Shown: positions 1 to 10,064 of the stretch, piece after piece
Position numbering within the stretch: position 1 is the first letter of the stretch
How the letters are laid out: each line of letters opens with the position of its first letter
Assembly (NCBI RefSeq): GCF_023145115.1
Contig: NZ_JAGLEJ010000043.1
Span: forward strand, 1 to 64,000
Length of the DNA stretch: 64,000 bases
DNA from: Algiphilus sp.
Lineage (GTDB): Bacteria; Pseudomonadota; Gammaproteobacteria; Nevskiales; Nevskiaceae
Direction of reading: 5' to 3'
Made by a program: the position numbers and the translations under genes
Notes under the pieces: generated by a model
Told to the model about the DNA's origin: nothing
Database searches by the model: none
What the model saw: the letters and a program-made list of their open reading frames with translations, nothing else

Positions 1-248
1 CTTCTGCGGGGTGCGCTCTTTTGGCAACTTTTCTGTCGCAAAACAGAAAAGTTGCCCGCGCCGGTCGAGCGGCATCATTCGGTAGCACTGAGGTTCCGAG
101 GCGCGGAACCCGGGAGCACGACCGGGTCAACGAGGAGGGCTGTAGCACCGAGGCACGGAATCCGCGAGCGCGAACGAGTCAACGAGAAAGCGAGACGCGC
201 CGCGGTCGCGACACCAGCGGGCAGGTCACTCAGTGACCCGTAAACCCC
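1..248. other. Intergenic stretch with hairpin and degenerate direct repeats
   Basis: No convincing gene. The short reading frames here have arginine-rich, low-complexity translations typical of chance frames in GC-rich DNA. The stretch holds a perfect hairpin at 23-56 and two imperfect direct copies of a unit of about 50 bp. Both copies begin with GTAGCAC (82 and 142) and end with GTCAACGAG (126-134 and 178-186). It lies downstream of the response-regulator gene, which reads toward it. Confidence 0.6.
23..56. repeat. Perfect 14-bp inverted repeat (hairpin)
   Basis: The arms 23-36 and 43-56 are perfectly complementary around a 6-nt loop. The arm reads GGCAACTTTTCTGT, which is far more AT-rich than the surroundings. 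The position beyond the stop of the response-regulator gene (249) suits a transcription terminator, but it could also be the end of a dispersed repeat element. No uridine tract follows on the minus strand. Confidence 0.7.
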
Positions 249-1158
<910 letters not shown>

Positions 1159-1166
<8 letters not shown>

Positions 1167-4100
1167 GGTGCTTCGCCGCTTCCAGCAGGGCGAGGAAGCC
1201 CTTGAGGTCGTAGTCGGCCAGATGGCCGCGCAGGCGCGCCGCGAAGGCGGCGGTGCCGGGATGTTCGGCCTCCATGGCGCGCAGCTGGGCCTCGATGCCG
1301 CGCATGTAGCCGATGCGGCCCAGCTGCTCGAGCGCATCGAGAAAATGCACGGCCTCGGCCCCCGGGGGTTCGGCGGCGTCGGCGCCTTCCGTTGTCGCGT
1401 CCGTTTCGGTCGGCTGGTGGCGCCACTGCAGTGCGAGCAGTTCGCCGAGCCGTTCCAGCAGCAGGTCGATGTCGATGGGCTTCATGACGAAGGCGTCGTG
1501 TACCGCGTCGGGGCCCCCGCCGACGTGGCTGTCGTGGGCATTGGCCGAGACCATCATGATGCGCAGACCGGGCAGCGCCAGCGCGCGCAGCGCGGCCGCC
1601 AGTTCCCAGCCGTCCATCCCGGGCATGGCGATGTCGAGCATGGCCAGGTCGGGCTTGAGCTCGCGCGCGATCTGCAGCGCCGAGGCGGCCTCGCCCGCCT
1701 CGACGAGATCGAAGTCCAGCGGCTCCAGCAGGCTGCGCGCCAGCTCGCGGTGCGCCGGATTGTCGTCGACCAGCAGGATGCGTCGGCGCGGTCCCTCGTA
1801 GCCGACGACCTGCCGGCGCTGGGCACGCTCGTCGCGCGCTCCGCAGGCGGCCGGCAGCCGGATGCGCACCGTGAAGGTGCTGCCTTCGCCCGGCTGGCTG
1901 CGCACCAGGATCTCGCCGCCCATGATCTGCACCAGCACCCGCGTGATGGCGAGGCCGAGCCCGGCTCCGGGCAGTGCGCGCGCGCCCGGCATGCCGCCGC
2001 GCTCGAAGGGCTCGAAGATGCTCTCGACATCATCGGCGCGGATGCCCATGCCGGAATCGCTGATGCGGAACTCGGCGACCTCGCTGCTCGGGTAGTGCAC
2101 GCGCAGGCCGACCTCGCCGCGCTCGGTGTACTTGATGGCGTTGGACAGCAGATTGATGAGGATCTGGCGCAGCCGCTTCTGGTCGGTGTAGACCGTGGCC
2201 GGCAGCTCGTCGGGCTGCTCGAAGCGGAAGTCGATGCCCTTGGCGACCGCCTGCACGCGGAACATGTCAGCGATCTGCTCCAGCAGCTCGCGGATCGGCA
2301 CGGTGTCGCGGCTCAGCCGCGCCACCCCGCTCTCGATGCGCGAGATGTCGAGCAGGCCCTCCACCAGATTCGACAGGTGCTCGGCGCTGCGCCGGATGAC
2401 GCGCACCGCGTTCCTGCCGGTGAGCTGCGGGTCGCGCTCCAACAGCTGGGCGTAGCCGAAGATGGCGTTGAGCGGCGAGCGGATCTCGTGGCTGATGCCG
2501 ACGACGTAGCGGCTCTTGGCCTCGTTGGCCGCCTCGGCCGCTTCCTTGGCCTGCTGCAGCGCGGTGTCGGTGCGCTCGTGGGCGGCGATCTCGTCCATCA
2601 GCATGCTGGTCTGGCGCTCCGACTCGCTTTCCGCCGCGCGCCGGCTCTCGTGGGCCAGGACCATCAGCCAGGCGGCGATGCCGAAGGGCACCAGCAGGCT
2701 GAAGAACACCACCCACAGCGTGGTGCGGATGGTCGCCGCCGATTCCGGCGCCACCGCCGAGTACTGCATGTAGATCATCGACAGCAGATAGCCGGTGGCG
2801 AAGATGAACAGCGCCAGGATGCCGACGAAGTGGCCGATGCTGCCGTGCACCGAATGCGCCGCGCCGGTCGGCAGCAGGCGGCGCAGCGCCGCCGTGATCT
2901 GCTCGTTGAAGCGGCTGTTGGTCTTGCAGAGGTCGTTGCAGCGCGTCTCCAGCGTGCAGCACAGCGAGCAGATCGGCCCGGCGTAGGCCGGACAGAACGC
3001 CACGTCCGGTCCCTCGAAGGCGTTCTCGCAGATCGAGCAGCGCACCTCGCCGTTGTGGCTCTCGAGCGTCTCCGGGGTGCGCGCGATGTAGTAGCGGCCG
3101 CGCGTGGCGATCGCGATCAGCGGCGTGGCCACGAAGGCCACCCCCAGCCCGATGAAGGGTGCCAGCGCCTGCGCCAGCGCGCCGAAGGCACCGACCAGCG
3201 CCAGGGTCGAGAACACGATGGACAGCGCCAGCGCCCCCACACCCACCGGGTTGATGTCGTAGAGATGCGCGCGCTTGAACTCGATGCCCTTCGGGCTGTA
3301 GCCGAGCGGCTTGTTGATCACCAGATCCGCGGCCAGCGCGCCGATCCAGGCCACCGCGAGATTGGCGTAGAGCACCAGCACGTTCTCGATGACGGTCAGC
3401 ACGCCCACCAGCATGAGCAGCAATGCCAGCACGACGTTGAACACCAGCCACACCACGCGTCCGGGATGGGCGTGAGTCAGGCGCGAGAAGAAGTTCGACC
3501 AGGCGATCGAGCCGGCGTAGCCGTTGGTGACGTTGATCTTGAGCTGGCACACCACGACGAAGACGCCGGTCAGCAGCAGGGCGATGCCGGGGTTCTCGAC
3601 CATGCGCGAGAACACCGCCAGGAACATGCCCGTGGGCTCCTCGGCGGCGGCGCGCGGCACGCCGTGCTCGATGGCGAAGAACACCAGGAAGGAGCCGGCC
3701 AGCAGCTTGAGCCCGCCCGGCACCACCCAGCCCGGCCCGGAGGTCAGCAGCGCCACCCACCAGCGCGTGCGGCCGGTGCGCTCGCGGTCGGGCAGGAAGC
3801 GCAGGTAGTCGGCCTGCTCGCCGATCTGCGGCAGCAGTGCCAGCAGGATCGACGACGCCGAGGCCAGGCCCATCAGATCGATGCCGCCGTCGGGGTTGCC
3901 GCGCTCGCCGGTGAACTGCGTCCACGCCGCCAGCTCGGGGCCGGCATGCATCGCCAGGAAGATCAGCGGCGCGATCTGCAGGACGACCCAGATCGGCTGG
4001 GTGGCCAGCTGCATGCGGCTGATGAAGCGGATGCCGTAGATCGCGATCGGGATCACCAGCAGCGCGCTGATGATGTGGCCCAGCCACAGCGGAATGCCGA

Positions 4101-4536
4101 ACACCGCCTGCAGCGCCACCGACATGATGCTGGCCTCCACCGCCAGCAGCAGGAAGGTGAAGCAGGCGTAGATCAGCGAGGTGATGGTCGAGCCCATGTA
4201 GCCGAAGCCCGCGCCGCGGGTGAGCAGATCGATGTCGAGCCCGTAGCGCGCCGCGAAGTAGGCGATGGGCAGGCCGATGAAGAACATCAGCCCGCACACC
4301 AGCCCGATGGCGGTGGCGGCATTGGCGAAGCCGAAGGCCAGCGTCAGGGTCCCGCCGATGGCCTCGCAGGCGAGGAAAGCGATCGAGCCCATCGCGGTAT
4401 TGGCGATGCGCCACGCCGACCAGCGCCGCGCCTTCTGCGCGGTGAAGCGCAGCGCGTAGTCCTCGAGGGTCTGGCTGTTGGCCCACTTGTTGTACTGCCG
4501 CCGCTCGCGGACGATGCGTTGCCGGGCGGCGGTCAT
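1159..4536 (-). CDS. Hybrid sensor histidine kinase with NCS1-permease-like sensor region
   Basis: An 1125-residue multidomain sensor. Residues of about 30-480 form a many-helix membrane region resembling nucleobase:cation symporter-1 permeases. A cysteine-rich patch follows at about 500-541 (CSIC at 500-503, then CSLCC), possibly metal-binding. Next come two more membrane helices and a coiled segment. The HisKA domain has His683 in SHEIRSPLNAIF, the ATPase domain follows, and a receiver domain has Asp968 in LAMLDIAMPG. A helical C-terminal tail ends the protein. Related permease-kinase fusions are known near urea or purine genes. Here the gene follows ureG on the same strand after a 177-bp gap and overlaps the response-regulator gene. 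The ligand is inferred, perhaps urea or a purine product. Confidence 0.88.
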
Positions 4537-4570
4537 GGCTGCGTTGCGCTTCGTGCGGGCAAGGCGAAGG

Positions 4571-4692
4571 GAACCACGGATTTCGCGGATTCACGCAGAT
4601 TGCCTTCCGGTAGACGGTGCAGTGCCGGTGCGCGCGCGTCGTTCGCGAGAAGACGAGCAACCAATCCCCGCAATCCGTGAAATCTGTGGTTC
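4571..4692. repeat. Inverted repeat between ureG and the kinase gene
   Basis: Arms 4571-4591 and 4672-4692 are 21 nt long and complementary except at two positions. The left arm begins GAACCACGGATTTCG. About 80 nt separate the arms. The pair fills most of the gap between ureG and the sensor-kinase gene. It resembles the dispersed palindromic units common in proteobacterial intergenic DNA and could form a cruciform or an RNA hairpin that lowers read-through into the sensor genes. Confidence 0.75.
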
Positions 4693-4713
4693 TTCCTTCC
4701 CACGGTCGGGCGC

Positions 4714-5376
4714 CTAGGTTGAATCCGCCACGGCCAGCCCGCCGGCGCGGACGATGAAGTCGGCGATCTCCTGCAGCCCCTGCTGCTCCTTGAGGTTGCT
4801 GAACACGAAGGGGCGCTCGCCGCGCATGCGGCGGGCGTCACGGTCCATGACCTCGAGCGAGGCGCCGACCAGCGGCGCGAGATCGATCTTGTTGATCACC
4901 AGCAGGTCCGAACGCGTGATGCCGGGGCCGCCCTTGCGCGGGATCTTGTCGCCGGCCGAGACGTCGATGACGTAGATGGTGATATCGGCGAGCTCGGGAC
5001 TGAAGGTGGCAGCGAGGTTGTCGCCGCCGCTCTCGATGAAGATCAGCTCCAGGCCCGGGAAGCGCGCGTGCATGTCGGCAACCGCCGCGAGATTGATGCT
5101 GGCGTCCTCGCGGATGGCGGTGTGCGGGCAGCCGCCGGTCTCTACGCCGGCGATGCGCTCGGCGGCCAGTGCCCCCGAACGGGTGAGGAACTCGGCGTCC
5201 TCGCGCGTGTAGATGTCGTTGGTGATGGCGGCGAGATCAAAGTGCGGCCCCATCAGGCGGCAGAGGCGCTCGGTGAGCGCGGTCTTGCCGGAGCCGACCG
5301 GGCCGCCGATGCCGACGCGCAGCGGGCCGTTGCCCGGCGCGGGCGGATTCGCGGATGGGTTCATGGGCAGGTTCAT
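4714..5376 (-). CDS. ureG: Urease accessory GTPase UreG
   Basis: A 220-residue SIMIBI-class GTPase that supplies the energy and nickel transfer for urease activation in the UreDFG complex. The P-loop GPVGSGKT is at residues 25-32. The nickel-binding CPH motif (Cys83, His85) sits in GGCPHTAIRED. The conserved ESGGDNLAATF and NKIDL segments are present. The start at 5376 gives an ATGA overlap with the ureF stop; a second in-frame ATG at 5364 is an alternative. It is the last urease gene of the operon. Confidence 0.96.
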   Translation of the reverse strand: MNLPMNPSANPPAPGNGPLRVGIGGPVGSGKTALTERLCRLMGPHFDLAAITNDIYTREDAEFLTRSGALAAERIAGVETGGCPHTAIREDASINLAAVADMHARFPGLELIFIESGGDNLAATFSPELADITIYVIDVSAGDKIPRKGGPGITRSDLLVINKIDLAPLVGASLEVMDRDARRMRGERPFVFSNLKEQQGLQEIADFIVRAGGLAVADST

Positions 5377-6116
5377 GAGCGGAAGAGCCTCGTGTACTGG
5401 GTTTCGTGGTGCATGGCGCAGAGCTCCAGCGCCGGGGCGCTGGTGGCGAGGTCGTCGAGCCCGGCGCGGCGTGCGGCCACCGCGATGGCGTCGATGCTCG
5501 CCGCCAGGCGCGCGGTGGCGATCTGGCCGTCGGTCTGGCCGAGCGGGATCAGGCGCACGCCGGCCGACACCAGATTGGCGGCCAGCGCGTGCAGATAGGC
5601 GTTGAGCGCGGCGTCGAGCGCGACGCCGTGGGCGCCGGCGGCCAGCGCCATCACCACGGCGTGCGCCACCGGTCGCCCGGCGTGGCGCTCGGCGAAGGCG
5701 TCGAGCGCCGGGTGCGGCCAAGCGCGCCGCGTGATGTCGAGGAAGGCGCGGCCCTGCTGGTGACTCTCCAGCGCGGTCTCGGCAGAGCCGCGGAAGGCGG
5801 CGGCGAGCTCGGCGACGGCGTCGAGCGCTTCGGGCTGCTCCGCGGCAGCGTGGGCGTGCGCGAAGCAGACCGCGTCGACCCAGCCGCCGCCGCGGCGCAT
5901 GACGGCGTCCACGTAGGCCTGCAGGCCGGCCGCGTCGCGGACCGCGCCCGCCTCCACCGCCCATTCCAGCCCGTGGCTGTAGCTGAAGGCCCCGGTCGGG
6001 TAGGACGGCGAGCTCCAGGCCAGCAGCATGTGCAGGTCCGCGGTATCGCGCGCCGCGGCCGGCTGCGCGGCTTCGCCGGGCGGGAGTGCCTGCCGCTCAG
6101 GCGTGGGCATGGGCAT
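5373..6116 (-). CDS. ureF: Urease accessory protein UreF
   Basis: A 247-residue all-helical accessory protein that bridges UreD and UreG on apo-urease and controls fidelity of nickel insertion. The diagnostic N-terminal stretch SSPSYPTGAFSYSHGLEW is present. So is the C-terminal tail ending MHHETQYTRLFRS, the part that contacts UreG in the family. The start at 6116 overlaps the end of ureE by 20 bp; a second ATG at 6110 is possible. The length is slightly above the usual 220-230 residues because of a proline- and alanine-rich N-terminus. Confidence 0.95.
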   Translation of the reverse strand: MPMPTPERQALPPGEAAQPAAARDTADLHMLLAWSSPSYPTGAFSYSHGLEWAVEAGAVRDAAGLQAYVDAVMRRGGGWVDAVCFAHAHAAAEQPEALDAVAELAAAFRGSAETALESHQQGRAFLDITRRAWPHPALDAFAERHAGRPVAHAVVMALAAGAHGVALDAALNAYLHALAANLVSAGVRLIPLGQTDGQIATARLAASIDAIAVAARRAGLDDLATSAPALELCAMHHETQYTRLFRS

Positions 6117-6570
6117 GATCGTGATGGTGATGTCCGCCCGCGTACGCGCCGGCCTCGGGCGTGAACGGGCACGTCACGGTCTCCACTGTGGCGCCGAGGC
6201 CGCGCAGCATCGCGACGATGACCGCGTCATCGCGGATCAGGATGTGGTCGGCAGCCAGTTCGGCGGGGAGATGACGGTTGCCGATGTGCCACGCCAGTCG
6301 CATCAGCGCGACGCCGTCGGCGGCGCTCACACGCACGAGCGCCTCCGGTGCGGCGCGCACCATTATGGTGCGTCCATCGTCGAGCTGCAGGCCGTCGCCG
6401 TCGCGCAGCAGCACCGTGCGCGGCAGGTCGAGCAGGAAGGCGGTGCCGCCGGCGGCTTGGTAGTGGAAGCGCCGTCGGTGGCGCTGCTCGTAGTCGAGGG
6501 TCAGCGTGTCGGCGGTGGACTCGGCCGGCCAGTGGCCCGCGGGGAGGACGGTGGTGGCGCGCGGGCTCAT
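6097..6570 (-). CDS. ureE: Urease nickel metallochaperone UreE
   Basis: A 157-residue cytosolic nickel chaperone. An N-terminal peptide-binding-type beta domain is followed by the metal-binding domain. The protein ends in a histidine-rich tail, GGHHHHDHAHAHA, as in Klebsiella-type UreE, which buffers several nickel ions. The start at 6570 was chosen because it lies one base after the ureC stop. The frame runs upstream into ureC, but that part is shadow sequence. Confidence 0.95.
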   Translation of the reverse strand: MSPRATTVLPAGHWPAESTADTLTLDYEQRHRRRFHYQAAGGTAFLLDLPRTVLLRDGDGLQLDDGRTIMVRAAPEALVRVSAADGVALMRLAWHIGNRHLPAELAADHILIRDDAVIVAMLRGLGATVETVTCPFTPEAGAYAGGHHHHDHAHAHA

Positions 6571-6571
6571 G

Positions 6572-8281
6572 TCAGAACAGGAAGTAGCGCTGCGCCATGG
6601 GCAGCTCGGTGGCGGGTTCGCAGACCAGCAGCTCGCCGTCGGCCCGCACCTCGTAGGTTTCGGGGTCGACGTCGATGTCGGGCGTGGCATCGTTGAGGTG
6701 CATGTCCGCCTTGCCGATGGCGCGCGTGTTGCGCACCGCGGCCACCGGGCGCGTCAGGCCGAGCTTCTCGGCGATGCTGTCCTCGACCGCCGCTCCGCTG
6801 ACGAAGTGCAGCGCCGATGGTGCGCAGGCGCGGCCCATGGCCCCGAACATGGGCTGGTAGTGCACCGGCTGCGGCGTGGAGATGCTGGCATTGGGGTCGC
6901 CCATCGGCGCCGTGGCGATGCTGCCGCCCTTGAGCACCAGGTCCGGCTTGACCCCGAAGAAGGCCGGCGACCACACCACCAGATCGGCGAGCTTGCCGAC
7001 TTCCACCGAGCCCACGTGATCGCTGAAGCCGTGGGCGACGGCCGGATTGATGGTGACCTTGGCGATGTAGCGCCGCGCGCGCAGGTTGTCGGCCTCGCCG
7101 TCGTCGCCGGGGAGGCTGCCGCGCTGGCGCTTCATCTTGTCGGCGGTCTGCCAGCACCGGATCAGCGTCTCGCCGACGCGCCCCATGGCCTGACTGTCGG
7201 AGGCCATCATCGAGAAGGCGCCGAGGTCGTGGAGGATGTCCTCGGCGGCGATGGTCTCCTTGCGGATGCGGCTTTCGGCGAAGGCCACGTCCTCGGGAAT
7301 GCGCGGGTCGAGGTGATGGCAGACCATGAGCATGTCGAGATGCTCGTCGACGGTATTCACCGTGTAGGGGCGCGTGGGGTTGGTGCTCGACGGCAGCACG
7401 TTGCTCTGGCCGCACACGCGGATGATGTCCGGCGCGTGGCCGCCGCCGGCGCCCTCGGTGTGGAAGGCGTGGATGGTGCGGCCCTTGAAGGCGGCGATGG
7501 TGCTCTCGACGAAGCCGGCCTCGTTGAGCGTGTCCGAGTGCAGGATCGCCTGGATGTCCATGGCATCCGCGATGCCCAGGCAGCAGTCGATGGCTGCCGG
7601 CGTCGAGCCCCAGTCCTCGTGCAGCTTGAGCCCGCAGGCGCCGGCGCGGATCTGTTCCTCCAGCGCCTGCGGACGGCTGCTGTTGCCCTTGCCGAAGAAG
7701 CCGATGTTCATCGGGTAGGCCTCGGCCGCCTGCAGCATGCGGCCGATGTGCCAGGGGCCGGGCGTGCAGGTGGTGGCCAGCGTGCCGTGCGCGGGGCCGG
7801 TGCCGCCGCCCAGCATGGTGGTGACGCCCGAGCACAGCGCGTGCTCGATCTGCTGTGGGCAGATGAAGTGGATGTGCGGGTCGACCGCGCCGGCGGTGAC
7901 GATCTTGCCCTCGCCGGCGACGATCTCGGTGCCCGGGCCGATGACGATGTCGACGCCCGGCTGGGTGTCCGGATTGCCGGCCTTGCCGATGGCGCTGATG
8001 CGGCCGTCGCGGATGCCGATGTCGGCCTTGATCACGCCCCAGTGGTCGAGGATGACGGCGTTGGTAATGACGGTGTCGGCGGTGCCCTCGGCGCGCGTGA
8101 CCTGGCTCTGGCCCATGCCGTCGCGGATGACCTTGCCGCCGCCGAACTTGACCTCCTCGCCGTGGATGGTGCGGTCCTCCTCGACGCGGATGAGCAGCGT
8201 CGAGTCGGCCAGACGGATGCGGTCGCCAACGGTGGGGCCGTACATGCCGGCGTAGGCGGCGCGGTCGATGGTGAAGGCCAT
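6572..8281 (-). CDS. ureC: Urease alpha subunit UreC
   Basis: A 569-residue catalytic subunit that hydrolyses urea to ammonia and carbamate at a di-nickel centre. All expected active-site residues are present at a +2 offset from the Klebsiella numbering. They are His136 and His138 (DPHIHF), carbamylated Lys219 (CGLKLHEDWG), His221, His248, His274, Cys321-His322 of the mobile flap and Asp362. The length is normal. It sits between ureB (1-bp gap) and ureE (1-bp gap) in one operon. Confidence 0.98.
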   Translation of the reverse strand: MAFTIDRAAYAGMYGPTVGDRIRLADSTLLIRVEEDRTIHGEEVKFGGGKVIRDGMGQSQVTRAEGTADTVITNAVILDHWGVIKADIGIRDGRISAIGKAGNPDTQPGVDIVIGPGTEIVAGEGKIVTAGAVDPHIHFICPQQIEHALCSGVTTMLGGGTGPAHGTLATTCTPGPWHIGRMLQAAEAYPMNIGFFGKGNSSRPQALEEQIRAGACGLKLHEDWGSTPAAIDCCLGIADAMDIQAILHSDTLNEAGFVESTIAAFKGRTIHAFHTEGAGGGHAPDIIRVCGQSNVLPSSTNPTRPYTVNTVDEHLDMLMVCHHLDPRIPEDVAFAESRIRKETIAAEDILHDLGAFSMMASDSQAMGRVGETLIRCWQTADKMKRQRGSLPGDDGEADNLRARRYIAKVTINPAVAHGFSDHVGSVEVGKLADLVVWSPAFFGVKPDLVLKGGSIATAPMGDPNASISTPQPVHYQPMFGAMGRACAPSALHFVSGAAVEDSIAEKLGLTRPVAAVRNTRAIGKADMHLNDATPDIDVDPETYEVRADGELLVCEPATELPMAQRYFLF

Positions 8282-8282
8282 G

Positions 8283-8612
8283 TCAGCAGCCCTCCGTGGT
8301 GTCGAGCGCGCCCATGACCTCGCCGCGGAAACCGATCACCGTGCGCGCGCCGGCGAAGGCCACCAGCGTGACCTCGCGCGTCTGCCCCGGCTCGAAGCGC
8401 ACCGCCGAGCCGGCCGGTATGTCGAGCCGCATGCCGCGCGCGGCGTCGCGGTCGAAGACCAGCCCCGGATTGGCTTCGGCGAAGTGGTAGTGGCTGCCCA
8501 CCTGCACCGGCCGGTCGCCGCTGTTGGCGACTTCCAGCGTCACGGTCGGGCGGTCGGCGTTGAGCACGATGTCGTCGGGCTGCGTCAGGATCTCGCCGGG
8601 AATCATCTCCAT
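8283..8612 (-). CDS. ureB: Urease beta subunit UreB
   Basis: A 109-residue structural subunit of the (alpha-beta-gamma)3 urease trimer. It begins MEMIPGEILTQPDDI and contains the family segment VANSGDRPVQVGSHYHF. The start at 8612 has a GGAG ribosome-binding site about nine bases upstream. The open frame extends to 8723, but that extension encodes part of the palindromic element at 8643-8782 and is not expected to be translated. Confidence 0.96.
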   Translation of the reverse strand: MEMIPGEILTQPDDIVLNADRPTVTLEVANSGDRPVQVGSHYHFAEANPGLVFDRDAARGMRLDIPAGSAVRFEPGQTREVTLVAFAGARTVIGFRGEVMGALDTTEGC

Positions 8613-8642
8613 GGTTTGTGGGCTCCGTTGAATGGGCACCGG

Positions 8643-8782
8643 AGGGTGCTTACAGAACGTAGCGAGCGAAGGCAGGTCGGCCGCCGCCGGAGCACAGGGA
8701 GCGCAGTGTATGAATCGATACATGAGCTTCCGAGCACCGCCGGCGGCCGAGATGCCGAGCGCAGTAGTTCTGTGAGCACCCT
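8643..8782. repeat. 140-bp imperfect palindromic element between ureA and ureB
   Basis: The whole ureA-ureB gap is one long imperfect inverted repeat. The outer 16-nt arms 8643-8658 and 8767-8782 (AGGGTGCTTACAGAAC on the left) differ at one position. The next 40 bp of each side are also largely complementary, including GGCCGCCG-type blocks. The centre is TGTAT (8707-8711) and ATACA (8718-8722). The structure resembles a non-autonomous MITE-like insertion or a large intercistronic hairpin. It would lie in the ureDABC mRNA and could alter the ratio of subunits. Confidence 0.8.
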
Positions 8783-8783
8783 C

Positions 8784-9086
8784 TCATCGGATCGGGTTGT
8801 GGACGGTCACCAGCTTGGTGCCGTCGGGAAAGGTGGCCTCGACCTGGATGTCGTGGATCATCTCGGGAACGCCCTCCATGACCTGGTCGCGGCCGATCAC
8901 CTGGGCGCCGGCCTGCATCAGGTCGGCGACGCTGCGGCCGTCGCGCGCGCCCTCGACGACGAAGTCGGTGATCAGCGCCACCGCCTCGGGGTGATTGAGC
9001 CGGACGCCGCGCTCCAGCCGGCGGCGCGCCACCATGGCGGCGGTGGCCACTAGCAGCTTGTCCTTCTCGCGGGGGGTCAGGTTCAT
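8784..9086 (-). CDS. ureA: Urease gamma subunit UreA
   Basis: A 100-residue structural subunit of urease, the normal length for a separate UreA. It starts MNLTPREKDKLLVATAAMVA and contains the conserved RLNHPEAVALI stretch. The C-terminus FPDGTKLVTVHNPIR is typical. It follows ureD after 93 bp and precedes the palindromic element before ureB. No UreA-UreB fusion is present, unlike in Helicobacter. Confidence 0.97.
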   Translation of the reverse strand: MNLTPREKDKLLVATAAMVARRRLERGVRLNHPEAVALITDFVVEGARDGRSVADLMQAGAQVIGRDQVMEGVPEMIHDIQVEATFPDGTKLVTVHNPIR

Positions 9087-9179
9087 GCGCCGGAACTCCT
9101 GCCGCGCAGCGGCGCCGACGGGGTGAGGGCGGGTAATCGGGGCAGATCGTTCATGGGATGTACTCGCACGGGATCAGGG

Positions 9180-10064
9180 TCAGCAGTGCCAGACGCGGGG
9201 CAGCTCGGGCATAAGGCCGGCGGCGGCAGCGCGCAGCGCCGCGCCCAGCGCCATCACCGCGCGTCGGACCGGGGGCTCGGCGCCCATCAGCCGCGTTACC
9301 AGAACCCCGTCGATGCAGGTGGCGGCGCCGTCGCAGCCGGCATCGGCGATCAGCGGGCGGACCCGGTCGCGCATGGCGGCGGCGTCGTCGCCGACGTAGA
9401 TCAGCGTGGCCAGTGCACGCGCGCCGTCCAGTCCGAAGGCCGGCGGCGTCGGCGCCAGATCGGTCTCGGCGAAGCGCTGGCCGTCGGCCCAGACCAGGCG
9501 GCCGCCGCGCCGGATGCGCCAGGCGTCGTGCAGCAGGCCGCGGCGCATGGTCTCGCCCATGGCGCTGCGGCCGAACACCGCGCTCTCGATGGCGAGCAGC
9601 CGTCCGCCGGGCGCGACATCGGCCTCGACGCGGCGGTGCAGACGGGCGCCGTCGAAGAGGATGGTCTCCTGCGCCAGCCATTCGGCCCAGGCGGCATCGT
9701 CGACGGTGATCGCGACGTCGACGCGCGCGGGGGGCTCGTCCGGCAGCGCGCGGTAGATCTTCTCGGCGGCCTGCGTGCTCAGCGTGGCGCGCGCGCCGCT
9801 GCCCACCGCGAAGCGCACGTGCACGCGGTCGCCGCCGGTGAGGCCGCCGGTGGTGGTCAGCAGCACGGCCTGTGGCGGCTCGCCGGCCGCGCTGCGCGGA
9901 AAGAGCACGCGGCAGGGCGCACGCTGGTACAGATCGTCGAGGCGCGTGACGCCGTCGGCGCGGGCGTCGAATGCCACGCGGGCGCTGCCGTCCGCGCGCT
10001 GCGCGGTCGCTGTGCGTGCCGCTGGCGCGCCGCCGGGGCGCATCGGTACGGCGATGGTGGTCAT
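9180..10064 (-). CDS. ureD: Urease accessory protein UreD
   Basis: A 294-residue scaffold that binds apo-urease and recruits UreF and UreG for nickel delivery. The family segments LLTTTGGLTGGDR and LSTQAAEKIYRAL are present, as is QETILFDGARLHRR. It is the first gene of the operon, as in ureDABCEFG operons of many gammaproteobacteria. The start at 10064 follows a proposed promoter region at about 10119-10144. Confidence 0.95.
   Translation of the reverse strand: MTTIAVPMRPGGAPAARTATAQRADGSARVAFDARADGVTRLDDLYQRAPCRVLFPRSAAGEPPQAVLLTTTGGLTGGDRVHVRFAVGSGARATLSTQAAEKIYRALPDEPPARVDVAITVDDAAWAEWLAQETILFDGARLHRRVEADVAPGGRLLAIESAVFGRSAMGETMRRGLLHDAWRIRRGGRLVWADGQRFAETDLAPTPPAFGLDGARALATLIYVGDDAAAMRDRVRPLIADAGCDGAATCIDGVLVTRLMGAEPPVRRAVMALGAALRAAAAGLMPELPRVWHC

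Noticed and set aside
8613..8723. N-terminal extension of UreB
   Set aside because: The extension encodes part of the palindromic element and would add a cysteine-rich leader absent from UreB; the start at 8612 has a good ribosome-binding site.
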